A stretch of DNA of 64,000 nt from Cricetomys ansorgei (taxonomy: Eukaryota > Chordata > Mammalia > Rodentia > Nesomyidae), in the NCBI GenBank assembly GCA_026225945.1, contig JAMJFZ010000711.1:62001-126000 (forward strand), in the 5' to 3' direction. Position numbers and translations under genes: made by a program. The notes below the pieces were generated by a model. That model was not told the DNA's origin, did not search any database, and was given only the letters and a program-made list of their open reading frames with translations. Of this stretch, positions 21,861 through 33,060 are shown piece by piece (the first letter of the stretch is position 1; every line of letters begins with the position of its first letter).

Positions 21861-24800
21861 AAAATATGAATAAAATAAACAAGATAATGCAAATTTCTGA
21901 AGAGATTAACTAAGAATCTTTACTCTGTTTGAGCTTGGAAATATCACATGTCATCCACAGCAGGTGCAGTTCAGTTAATATGACTCTCAGAGAGGAAACC
22001 ACAGAAGACACAGAGTTTCCTCCACACCTCACCTCATCTCTCTACTGGAGATAATTGGCTCCATGGTGCCCCCTGCTGGCCCTGTGCTCTCCTTCAGGTA
22101 GGTTTCTCATGGCTTACACTGAAGTTCCACTGTCTGGCCTGAACAATAACATTTGACTGCAACTTCAGTGCTTATAGAGCTCAGATGCAGGAATGAAAAT
22201 GCCTCTTGCTGATTAACCTGGAGATGCTGACTGTATTTTTCAGAGATTGTTTTTAACTTGTGCCTGTATTATTACCAATATCCCTCTTAACTCTAAGCTC
22301 TTGGCTGGTGACAGTGGGATGCAGATCTAGCAGTACCCATTAGGAATAAGGTAATAACAGGAGAGACCAGGGTCTTTGCTGCCTTCATCAGGCTATATCT
22401 GGGGAAGAGCATCTGATGTCAGAAGGACCACAGTGAGCCTTGATCTCAGATGCAATCCCCCAAGTAGCCACATATAAATTCCTGAGACATTGAGCTATTG
22501 GAGCCTACACAAAGAGGACAGATCACTGTGGAACTCACAGACCATTTAACAATCCCAGAAAAATATATCCACATTGAGAAGAAATTAAAAATCAAGTACT
22601 CCATGTACTTGAATGGACTCCATGGCTCAGTCTGTTTCCCATTCTGCATTTGCAAGCATTTAAAGGAATGAGGGAAGGGATGAAATCTCTTTGTCAAAGA
22701 TCCTCATGGGTTAAGGATATGTGTCCTTAGCTTTACATATACCTGTCTACCTTTCCAAGTCCTGGATCCTCTTGTTTTTAGACAGGTCATGTGCTAGTAA
22801 AACTTGTCAGAAGCTGAACTTTTTCGCTGATGAAATATAGATTTTGAATGTGTTGCTAGGAGGGAGCAAAGCCAATAGCTACATTTTGTGTGCATGAGTG
22901 TTTAAATTCTGAAGTGTAGCTATATATATTACAACATTGCTACATGCAACAGATGTGAAATTCATGGATATGTTGATAACTTCAAGATTACTAAGTATAT
23001 TTGCCTACCATTACAAGAGAGAAGCAGCTGGGACCATTTATATGACTTCTTTTCTATCACTGATCAGAATTGGTATGATGCCCTGGAAACCGTCAGTATA
23101 AGCAGAAATATCACGAGGACATTAACGTCTTCTAATTATAAAGGAACATTTGTTCCCTCAATTAGGGTGTTGAATGGGGTTTTCATGCCTTAGCAACATC
23201 TCTGTTGTGCTGGGTTAAGTTTATAATTATGCACTTCATACTCCAGTATGGTAGAATACCTATGGCTTTCATGGGTGGCAATATGCAGGAGTGCTTGCCT
23301 GGTTAAGCAATATAATTTGCATAGACATCATCCTCACACTGCAGACTATATTCACAAATCCTGGGCTCTATGAGATTATAAATAGAAGATATGAGCTTAT
23401 TTTGAAGTTAAACTAATATGCGGATCAAAATAGATGCAGAACTGGTGCAGTGTCTGTGGTAATGTCCAGGAGTTTTCCTTGAGTACAGCACATGTTGGTT
23501 TCTCACATTCTCCCTTTCACACTTCACACTTTGCAGATGTTTTGCTCATGTCCTCTGGCTGTGCCTGGTTTTCAATGATCATAAACACAGAGAGCAGTTT
23601 CATCTGTAATGAGCTATATTTGATGCTTCTGATCATCACTTAAGGGCCTGAGTATCATTTGAACTATTCCTGAGCCCTTCTGCTGGGAGGATTGTGTCTG
23701 GATCCTGGCTCATATATCCTCACTCTGATGTGCTCACAGATGGTTACACCATGGTTTTCTCAGTGGTCAGATATCTCTGCTGGATGAAGAACTAGTATGG
23801 ATATGTTTTAGAGCTCCTTTTAGTGTTCACTGTGTAAGTTACCTCAGACGTAAGTCAGAGACAACCTCTATAGCCCCTTATTTTGTGACAATGTTGTAGA
23901 CCAGCATTTGGAATTACTAGTGATGGAACAGTCAGACTGGGCAAGTTATGGAGAATGTGGGTGGCAGTTTACTAGACATAGATACATACAAAATGTGACA
24001 AAATTATATCACTGACAAGCATGAGAAAAATTGTAAGTCTCCAATGTGTAATTATATGAGGAAACTCATGATAAAGACCTTCCACAATGATCAATATCCA
24101 AAAACATTGAAAAGATTTCTCATGAAGGTTTGTGGTTCCAGGAAAACATAGAGTAGATCATATTGACCCTGTCCATTGTAGAAAGACTTAATTCAAAGAA
24201 GATATGCTTTTCCTAGGCATAAAAGTTGCAAAATACTTGTTCTAATGCTAAGATTCAGCAACTTAAGTGTTAAATGCACATTTATCCCGTAAACTTGAAC
24301 TGCTTCCTGAAATCACTAAGTGATTAAATTTTCTTGCAAAAACCAGTGTTGTCACAGAGGGAAGACATTAATAGAGTAGATATGAGCTCTGGCATCATGA
24401 GAAGTCCCCATTCATAATGATATGTCATCTTATTACTCATGACTTTCTTCATATGCACTCTACTATCACCATTAGCTCAGAACCCTGAGATCTCTTGCAT
24501 ACTCTTCAAGACGTTGGGGATCTTCTTGGAGAATACTCCAGCATCTATCTGAATGGTCTTGAGTTACAACCTTGCAGCCATATTAAGAGATGTCTTCACT
24601 GTTCTTACAGATTTGATACAGTTCCAATGGAGGAAGGTCAAAATTCTTCTACATGGTGACTGATCCCCATTTTGAAGTTGGAGGAAGAAAGGAGTGTGCT
24701 GTGGTATTTGATGAACTATTTTTAATTTATCATATATTTGCATAGGTTCAAAGTTAAAATTGTAAAAAAAGAATTCACAGTTGTCAAAAAGTATTCCTAA

Positions 24801-25300
24801 GAAGATATGATCCAGTCAGTGTTCAAAGCTGTATTTTTCAATGAGAAAATCCTTGGAAAATGCAAGTCCATTATCTGTGCCCTTTAGGATTTTACTCAAA
24901 CTAAACAGTTTTCAACAAAGCAATGAAGATGCACCGTGACATGCATGTATCCCAAATACTGGAGGAGATGGACTTGTGTCTCTGTAGGTCAGCCTTCTGT
25001 AATAATAATCTTGTGATTATAGTGCAGCTTATTGGGACTAGGGAAGACTATGAATAGGAATCAGTGGTTATTGGTTAATCTATGACCCTACCCCTCAAAT
25101 ATCATGAATAAGACATGGATTGATGAATCACTTTTAATAGTAAGTCCCCAGAAATTTTGGTCATCTTTTAATAATTAGATTGATTTAACATGTAATCATG
25201 GATTTACACACATTTGCTCTAAGACAGTGACCACATTATGGGTTTGCCATAATGCAGTCACTTAAATATATGGTAAACACATAATGTGGTGTTTGCTTTA
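21861..25300 (-). repeat. V4-unit 5' flank
   Basis: Non-coding V-unit flank. It contains a CTCF-like core, a block at 23.6-24.4 kb parallel to 16.7-17.5 kb, and at its end sequence parallel to 3.6-4.2 kb. No V exon is found at 24.9-25.3 kb, where the next one would be expected by unit length. Confidence 0.5.
22066..22079 (-). promoter_or_regulatory. CTCF-core-like site (V4 unit)
   Basis: The minus strand reads CCAGCAGGGGGCAC. It survives although the adjacent V gene is destroyed. Confidence 0.6.
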
Positions 25301-26543
25301 TCATCAACATGAGAATATGTGGGTCAACTTTACTAATTTAAAATTCTCCTCAATTGCAATCTTTCATGTAGGATTGACTTGACTCCAGCCCTCTCTTTCC
25401 AGCTGCTAAATTTCTAACTTGGAACTTTTAAACCTCAGTTAGATCTTAGGTTTAGGGAGGAAATGAAAGGATAGGAAGAAACTAGAAACCGTTACAGCCC
25501 GTTTTTGGCTGTCTTCATCTGCCTATGTCTGGGGAACTGAACTAACTCTATCCAACTCTGGTTCACCTCCCAGGTCGGCAGTTACTGAGAAGACCTAAAT
25601 TGTAACTTCTCTAAAACCCCAGGGAGTTCAATTTATCTGTGCTTATTTCTGCATGCTTTTCTATCAGCTTTATTTCTGCTTGCTTCTCCTATTATCAGCT
25701 ATTGTACTCTATATCTATCTATCCTGCAGTAATTCTGCTGTAACTCTTAGCTCTAATTCTTAACTTCCAACCATCGACTCCTTCAACTACCCCTCTTTTA
25801 TCCCTCCCTCAACGCTATTCCCAGAAGTCCAAGCAGCATGCAACCCCATTTGGGGAGGGACTTTTCCCTGGTAAAGCTTCACTCTACACATTAGGGGGTC
25901 ATTGGAGAGCAACTGAGGCTTGGCACTGTGAGAGGCAAGGGGAGGCCATTAGTAAATTTCCAGTCTCAGTAGTAGTTGAAGGCCAAGACTGAAGGGGTCA
26001 TGTAAAGAAGTTGAGGCCTGGCACCATGAAGAGAGCCCAGGAGAGGCTATGGGTGAAGGTACAGCCTCAGTGAAGGTTGAAGAATCAAATTAAAGGGATC
26101 ATATAAAGAAGTTGGGGCCTGGCACCATGAAGAGAGCACAATAGAGTCTATTGGTGAAAGTGCAGCCCAGTTACAGCAAGGGACCCCAGCAGTCTTTGAG
26201 ATGCCAATACCATGGGAAAACCATCAAGAACAGCAGCAGCAATAAAGTGAAGCCAGGTGGAGCCTGGAGGACAAACTAATCTGCATAGGGCAGAGTCAGA
26301 TAACTGACCCAAGCCCTTTGGAGGAGCCTAGATCATGAGTGAATTCCAGATAATTTGTTGTTGGCAATGTTTTTCTGCTGTCGAAAGACACTGTGAAAAG
26401 CTTGATAGATGTTTGCTTTCCTTTGGTCCTGTGAATTAGCAACCCTCATGATTGTTCTTTGGGTAAATAATTTTGCTGGTGTAGTATTAAATTTGTGTTG
26501 TAAAGGTAAAACATTTTTTTTTTAATATACGGAAAAGAGGAAC
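25301..26543. repeat. Unique junction region with ~100-bp tandem repeats
   Basis: Sequence unlike any V unit. Between about 25905 and 26190 three diverged copies of a unit of about 98-101 bp occur, marked by 'ttgaggcctggcaccatgaa' and variants at about 25914, 26012 and 26113. The region leads into an LTR-like repeat after a purine run ('ggaaaagaggaac'), so it could be the internal part of a degraded LTR element on the plus strand. No ORF supports this. Confidence 0.4.
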
Positions 26544-27200
26544 TGTTATGGCGGTTTATTTTTAGTTGTGTTTAAAATATTGTCTTGTACACTGTTGGGG
26601 GAAGGTTTGACTAGGCCTTGGCGTTTTGTATTGTCTGCAAGTGTTGGATTTCTCTGAGGGATGTTTGATTGTTTATGATCTACACCTGAGGAGTTCGGAA
26701 TCAATAAAACACCTGAGCTGAGATGCTCAGGGTTCTACTGTCCAGTAATGTTCTGGCAATTACTGTGGTTCCGTCTGTTGAGGTCTGACAGAGTTTGCAG
26801 ATATGAATATGCCTCCTTGTTTGTTTGGTGATCTGCCCCTTTGAGTTTTTATACATCCATATGAACTTGATGCCATTTGAAAATAAAAGAATACAGTAAC
26901 TAACAATGGTCCCTCTGTGATTACCAAGTTGATATATGGTCTCTATTTCAGTAATCTATCTCTCATATAGGAATATCCATGAAACGTTTTATAAATGGTA
27001 TTGCAGTCTCTCAGCAATCCCTTATAGGTCAGGAAAGTTGTCCGAATGAAGTGTTACTGTGATACATAAGGGCAGATGCAAGATGGAATTCTCTAGATCA
27101 TAGAAGCTTGGGCTCTCCTTGAGAAATCCATCCTGCTCCATCTGAAGTAGGCCAATCTAGTTTTCCTGGGCCCAGACAGTTCAAAACTAACAAAAACACA
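26544..27200 (+). mobile_element. LTR-like repeat, copy 2
   Basis: Starts TGTTATGG after a purine-rich stretch, contains AATAAAA near 26703, ends around 'acaaaaacaca', and aligns with 11350-11960. Likely a solo or 3' LTR of one family; family not identified. Confidence 0.5.
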
Positions 27201-27561
27201 GCATTCATATCAGTCTGAGTTTATTTTTGTTGATGGATCCCAAATCCACAGGTAGGGGAACCCATTTATCTTTTCTATCTTGACTGTGTGCTTTATATTT
27301 TAAGTCCATGACTGTGTTCACATTTTGAATGTTGCACAGCGGGCAGCATGAGAGAATTGGAATGTAGAGGACTAGAAAATTCTGTCCAGCTTTACCTGAT
27401 GCAGGAGACACTTCGTGGAGCATCATGTGACCTGCTGGAAAAAGCCCAAAGAATAAGGAAGGATGGTGATAAACCATGAGAATAATTTCCAGGAGTGATG
27501 TAATGAAGTGGCAGAAAAACAGACCTCCCAATCAGCTCTTGGACTGAGCGTGCACACAGAA
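27201..27561. other. Unassigned intergenic sequence
   Basis: No recognised gene or repeat. The 108-codon minus-strand ORF at 27205-27531 has no features I can place. It ends where tandem duplication A begins. Confidence 0.3.
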
Positions 27562-27939
27562 ATGAGAGGAGCCTGGTCAGATGGGAAACAAATGGGTTTT
27601 ATACTCTATGGGTCTTGTTTATACAACTTGTCCACTCTAATCTGAATCATAGATACTGTTTCAATCTCTTGTGAGGGTTTTTCTTTTTTCTTTTCTTTCT
27701 TTTATATTTTATTTATTTTAATAATATATTATTATTATATATTACATATTTTTAATTATCAGAGTATGACCCTGGTATCATGGCAGAGTCATTTCTGAAG
27801 ACATGAATGGCATTTTGCTTTTGAAGAATAAGACTCCAATTTTTTTTAAATATATAATTAGACAAAAATGATTGTATTCAGAAATGTTAAAATTATTACA
27901 GACTCTAAAACCTAGAATGGTTGTGAGTGGTTCCGGCTC

Positions 27940-28606
27940 TCTCTAAGATCAGAGAAGGTTATGGAGATTGGGTGCCACACACCTGTGTCCCCTCACTGTG
28001 CCTCTTGCTGTAATAAAACTCTGTAACCTGTGCTGTCAAAGAGATAAGCCTCAGAGAGAGCTGTTCCTTGAATGTGTTCCTGGAGGTGTGTAGTCCTGAG
28101 TGGGTAGAATCCCTTGCCATGTGACTCTCAGCTTTCCCTTTCCTGCCTGGAGTTGGTGGCTGCCTGCAGGGCTGGCTCAAGGCACAAAGGCTCTGCGAAT
28201 GCTGTGACACACACTATATGGTGGGGACCGACCGTGGGTTCACGGCCTCTTGGCCATCTTTGATGAACCTCTGGTGAGTCTCGAGTAGACAGAAACACTC
28301 AGGAACATACTTCAGAGGGCGACTCAACTTTAATCAGTGTGTGTGAGACATATCAAGGGTCACAGGCTGCTGAAGAGCCCGTGGTCCTGAGAGTATGCAT
28401 TGGTTATGACATCCTGCTTTGGACATGGCCTTGCCTGTGTGTGGAGTTTGAGTCTGTCCCTCAGACCGAAGGGAAGAGAAGCATGTTTGCTTAGAGAAGT
28501 TTTATATCTAAATTTGGCTGAGTTTCGATCAGGTTCTAAACGGTGAGGAGCACCAGAATTTCTGCCTATTCTCACTCTCTAGGGGTGACACAGGATTCAA
28601 GGCAAG
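27940..28606. repeat. ~687-bp segment present only in the V5 copy
   Basis: Absent from the tandem copy, where sequence joins directly at 31619. Both edges share 'GCT' with the joined site, suggesting a microhomology deletion in copy 2. The left part (27940-28085) is the reverse complement of sequence at about 36.5-36.65 and 44.17-44.33 kb. The right part (about 28219-28590) has LTR-like features but I cannot assign it. Confidence 0.6.
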
Positions 28607-29468
28607 CTTCAACTCAAAATTAGCCTTTGGATAGTCCTCCAAAGCGGCTGAAGGATTGTTTGTGTTCTCTGGATCCATGGCTTTTTTCTCCCAGCACTGT
28701 AGCCCATTTTCTGGTGCTTGCAAAATCTAAGAATAATAGGTTCCAGTGTGTGAAAGATTGACCAGAGATAGCTCAAGGAATATCAGGGTCTGATGGAACA
28801 TTCCTGGGCCAGGTCCAGATGCATGTAGACCCTGTCACTCACAGACTGACCATGTTTCATGGACCCATACATGGCAGATTGAAACAGTGACTATGAGAAG
28901 ATGAAACAGAAGCAAAAGGCAACCTACTAGTCTTCTATCTAGACCACAAATGTGCTCTTTGACCGAATATCAAGAATTATACTTATGTGGCAGTGCATTA
29001 TGAGACAAATATCTCTTAAATTATTAGAGACTGGAATCTCTGTGGGGGTGACACAGCCAGAATTAATGAAAATCTGCCAGCCAATTAACACTTTTTGTTT
29101 GGCCAAAGGAATTGATTTGGATCTTAATGCTCCAACTCATACTGCATTCCAACAAAAATACTCATATATTATAACTCATTGATATATTAATCATAATGAG
29201 AAAACACAGTTTTCTATTTACAATTGTTTCATTAAAAGAAGAAACACATCAATGGAGGTGATCACTGGTGAAGAGATTCTCAGGTTACGATGTACTTTAT
29301 GGGCCCCTGCAAAATGGGCAATGGAAATATAGGATGGTGAGGAAGAGACAGAAAAACACTCATTCAGAGTGATTATATATGAAAAATAAATAATAATAAA
29401 TAATAAGTTCTCGAGCTACTTACACTTCTCTGTCATCCCAGTCTTAGGGCAGCAGCCTGCTCCTGCAG

Positions 29469-29507
29469 GGTTTCTGACACACTCAGGATGTGGGCTGCAG
29501 CACTGTG
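29469..29507 (-). promoter_or_regulatory. V5 23-RSS
   Basis: Minus-strand heptamer CACAGTG 29501-29507, 23-bp spacer, nonamer TCAGAAACC 29469-29477. Confidence 0.95.
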
Positions 29508-29940
29508 TCTTGCACAGTAATAGACCGCAGAGTCCTCAGAGGTCAGGCTGCTGAGCTCCATGTAGGCTGTGCTGGAGGCTGTGTCTGCAGTCAGTGTGGC
29601 CTTGCCCTTAAACTTCTGGGCATAGCTAGTAGTATCAATAATAGGAACAACAATTCCAATCCACTCCAGACCCTGTCCAGGCTTCTGTTTCACCCAGTGC
29701 ATGGCATTGTTAGAGAAGGCATAGCCAGAAGCCTTGCAGGAAAGCTTCACTGAGGCCCCAGGCTTCCCCAGCATAGCCCCAGACTGCTGCAGCTGGACCT
29801 GGGAGTGGACACCTGTAGAGACAAAGACAGTGGGTATCATTGTCACATCAATCTCTGTCCCTCTCCTCAAGATTTTAACTTGGGAGAATCTTACCTATAG
29901 CTGTTGCCACTAGGAAGAGAATGATCAAGCTCCATCCCAT
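29508..29940 (-). CDS. IGHV1: IGHV segment V5 (open)
   Basis: Leader exon 29895-29940 encodes [16 protein letters not shown]; donor GTAAGA; intron 82 bp; V exon 29508-29812, 305 bp. Mature FR1 reads [15 protein letters not shown] (Met where relatives have Glu). CDR1 lies in [13 protein letters not shown]2 is [17 protein letters not shown]2 is [17 protein letters not shown], and FR3 runs [11 protein letters not shown] to YYCAR. Conserved Cys, Trp and Cys are present. Octamer and RSS are both consensus. CDR2 is markedly hydrophobic. One of the best candidates for a functional gene here; tandem sister of V6. Confidence 0.95.
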
Positions 29941-30048
29941 GGTGAGAGCCTGTGTGTTCAATGACTATAGACTGAACTTATGTTGTTTTGCAATGTGGAA
30001 ATCCCTTTATTTACCACCATAGAATCAAGTAATTTGCATATTCATGAT
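29941..30048 (-). promoter_or_regulatory. V5 promoter
   Basis: Consensus octamer ATGCAAAT on the minus strand at 30032-30039, about 92 bp upstream of the ATG, followed by a TAAATA-type TATA element (about 30009-30015). Heptamer position reads ATCATGA. Confidence 0.88.
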
Positions 30049-31258
30049 CAGGGTACTTGTTGGATAAAATCCAGTTCAGCTGGAGAAGCAAGAGTTAGAG
30101 GACTCTGGGTCAGGCAGCAGGATGCTGAGGTCCAAGTCCTGATCCTGTCTGAGGAAATGGATCCTGTACCTCCTCCCTGATACCTGTGAAGATGCTGTGG
30201 TTATAACAACAGGGCCTAAACTCTCAAAAGACTTACAGCCTAAGACAATTGCTCCATTTTCAAATGAGGTTATCATATTTATTTAAACATGGTGTTTGTT
30301 TTGATCAGGATAGTGATGAAAACATTGGGAAAAAACTCCTAAGACAAATGCTTCATGTCCTCACTCATATGCATCCACAGATTTGAACTTTTTGTGTGTT
30401 GAATTTGTAGAAGTGGGCCATTAGGATACAACAAATTAAGGAGAAAAAATAATAAAAAGGAAATGAAAAGTAGTAAACAGGAAGAATAGGGGAGATAGAA
30501 TGTTTCAAATGTGTTCCTAATTTGAGAAATGAGACACTGGTGTGAGGTAAACCAAAATTACATTTTATAGGAAAGGTATGGTTAATCTTTGATCTTTCAA
30601 TGTAAGTGAAAAAAGTAACTGCAGTGGACATGGAATTCATGTCACATGACAGAACAAGAAGGGATACCGGGGGAAAGGAAAACGTACTATGGAGTACCAA
30701 TTTACCAAACTGCCAATTTCTTTTTCTAACAAAATGTCTAGAAATAATGAACAAATCATAGTGTGTAGTTTTACATCTGTAATTTTCTTTGTGCTGATGG
30801 AACATTTTGTGTTCATGTTATGGATGTGTTTATGGATCTTCTGGTACAATATTTTTATCAAAATTACATAACATAAGGAAAGTGTATCAAAATTGGTGAT
30901 GTATAGATAAGACATGTAGTATAGTTATCAGTACTGTCTCAGTGGTCTGGCTTCTGGTCCTGTCCTGTGGTTATGTGAGATATACACTTGCAGAAAGCAC
31001 ATGGATGAGCTTTGTATTTTATTTTAACTTGTGAGTCTGTGAACATAGTAACCTGCATCGGTGAAAGTGCTGCTCCCCAAAGAAGTGAGTTATTAATTGA
31101 AGACTTCATTGACAGACACAGTGAAACTGCCTAGGACTTAATGGTCAAAAACGCTTGGTATTTTTGCCTATTATTTCTGCAGAGAAAAGAAAGGGAAGGA
31201 GGTTGTATAGGTGGGAAGACAGGAAGGATCTAGAAGGAGTTGGGGGAGGGTAAACAGA
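30049..31258 (-). repeat. V5 5' flank (truncated unit)
   Basis: Non-coding. About 30.33-30.9 kb includes text like an L1 3' end ('cttcatgtcctcactcatat'). The flank stops at the duplication breakpoint, so V5 lacks the CTCF-like core that lies 1.6 kb upstream of V6 and V7. Confidence 0.6.
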
Positions 31259-32480
31259 CATGAGAGGAGCCTGGTCAGATGGAAAACAAATTGGGTTTTA
31301 TACTCTATGGGTCTTGTTTATACAACTTGTTAACTCTAATCTGAATCATAGATACTGTTTCAATCCCTTGTGAGGGTTTTTCTTTCTTTTATATTTTATT
31401 TATTTTAATAATATATTATTATATATTATATATTTTTAATTATCAGATTATGACCCTGGTATCATGGCAGAGTCATTTCTGAAAACATGAATGGCATTTT
31501 GCTTTTGAAGAATATGACTCCATTTTTTTAAATGTATAATTAGACAAAAATGATTGTATTCAGAAATGTTGAAATTATTACAGACTCTAAAACCTAGAAT
31601 GGTTGTGAGTGGTTCCGGCTTCAACTCAAAATTAGCCTTTGGATAGTCCTCCAAAGTGGCTGAAGGATTGTTTGTATTCTCTGGATCCATGGCTTTTTTC
31701 TCCCAGCAGTGTAGCCCATTTTCTGGTGCTTGCAAAATCTAAGAATAATAGGTTCCAGTGTGTGAAAGATTGACCAGAGAGATTTCAGGGAATATTAGGG
31801 TCTGTGAGAACATTCCTGGGCCAGATCCAGATGCATGTAGACCCTGTCACTCACAGACTGACCATGTTTGATGGACCCATACGTGGCATATTGAAACAGT
31901 GACTATGAGAAGGTGAAACAGAAGCAAAAGGCAACCTACTAGTCTTCTATCTAGACCACACATGTGCTCTTTGACCAAATATCAAGAATTATACTTATGT
32001 GGCAGTGCATTATGAAACAAATATCTCTTAAATTATTAGAGACCGGAATATCTGTGGGGGTGACACAGCCAGAATTAATGAAAATCTGCCAGCCAATTAA
32101 CACTTTTTGTTTGGCCAAATGAATTGATTTGGATCTTAATGCTCCAACTCATACTGAATTCCAACAAAAGTACTCATATATTATAACCCATTGATATATT
32201 AATCATAATGTGAAAACACAGTTTTCCATTTACAATTGTTTTATTAAAAGAAGGAACACGTCTTTGGAGGTGATCACTGGTGAAGAGATTCTCAGGTTAC
32301 GATGTACTTTATGGGCCCCTGCAAAGTGGGCAATGGAAATATAGGATGGTAAGGAAGAGACAGAAAAACACTCATTCTGTGTGATTATTTATGAAAAATA
32401 AATGATAATAAATAATAAGTGCTCGAGCTACTTACACTTCTCTGTCACCCCAGTCTTAGGGCAGCAGCCTGCTCCTGCAG

Positions 32481-32519
32481 GGTTTCTGACACACTCAGGA
32501 TGTGGGCTGCAGCACTGTG
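32481..32519 (-). promoter_or_regulatory. V6 23-RSS
   Basis: Minus-strand heptamer CACAGTG 32513-32519, 23-bp spacer, nonamer TCAGAAACC 32481-32489. Confidence 0.95.
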
Positions 32520-32952
32520 TCTTGCACAGTAATAGACCGCAGAGTCCTCAGAGGTCAGGCTGCTGAGCTCCATGTAGGCTGTGCTGGAGGACTTGTCTGC
32601 AGTCAGTGTGGCCTTGCCCTGGAACTTCTGGGCATAGCTAGTAGTATCAATAATAGGAACAATACTTCCAATCCACTCCAGCCCCTCTCCAGGCTTCTGT
32701 TTCACCCAGCTCATGCCATAGCTAGTGAAGGTGTAGCCAGAAGCCTTGCAGGAAAGCTTCACTGAGGCCCCAGGCTTCCCCAGCATAGCCCCAGGCTGCT
32801 GCAGCTGGACCTGGGAGTGGACACCTGTGGAGAGAAAGACAGTGGAAATCATTGTCACTTCAGTCTCTGTCCCTCTCCTCAAGATTTGAACTTGGGAGAA
32901 TCTTACCTGCAGCTGTTGCCACTAGGAAGAGAATGATCAAGCTCCATCCCAT
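32520..32952 (-). CDS. IGHV1: IGHV segment V6 (open)
   Basis: Leader exon 32907-32952 encodes [16 protein letters not shown] with donor GTAAGA; V exon 32520-32824, 305 bp. Mature FR1 reads [18 protein letters not shown]1 lies in [13 protein letters not shown]2 is [17 protein letters not shown]2 is [17 protein letters not shown], and FR3 runs [11 protein letters not shown] to YYCAR. All conserved framework residues are present, with no lesion. CDR2 shares PIIDTT with V5, but CDR1 and FR2 differ, so the changes concentrate at antigen-contact positions and a few framework sites. Octamer and RSS are consensus. Strong functional candidate. Confidence 0.96.
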
Positions 32953-33060
32953 GGTGAGGGCCTGTGTGTTCAATGACTATAGACTGAACTTATGTTGTTT
33001 TGCAATGTGGAAATCCCTGTATTTACCACCATAGAATCCAGTAATTTGCATATTCATGAT
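32953..33060 (-). promoter_or_regulatory. V6 promoter
   Basis: Consensus octamer ATGCAAAT at 33044-33051 (minus strand) and a TAAATA element between it and the ATG. Same layout as V5. Confidence 0.88.

Larger units (their letters stand above)
16180..25230. repeat. Segmental duplication C, copy 1 (V3+V4)
   Basis: Colinear with about 54940-64000 at an offset of roughly 38.76-38.77 kb. By eye the identity is very high over most of it, including the V3/V9 genes, V4/V10 fragments, L1 and B1 insertions and CTCF-like sites. Copy 2 runs off the right end of the window, so its full length is unknown. Confidence 0.9.
27562..31258. repeat. Tandem duplication A, copy 1 (V5 unit)
   Basis: Starts at 'atgagaggagcctggtcaga' and ends at 'gggtaaacag'. 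The following base of 31259 onward starts the next copy with the same 'tgagaggagcctggtcagat'. Offset to copy 2 is 3699 bp on the left and 3012 bp over the V gene and its 5' flank, because copy 1 has an extra segment of about 687 bp. Confidence 0.9.

Noticed and set aside
24728..24742. ATTTGCAT on the plus strand (and copy near 63.5 kb) as another antisense promoter
   Set aside because: No TATA box follows at the expected distance, and it lies in AT-rich flank far from any V exon.
28219..28592. Solo LTR inside the V5-specific 687-bp segment
   Set aside because: The U5-like end is suggestive, but no target duplication or paired ends could be shown; kept only as part of the segment description.
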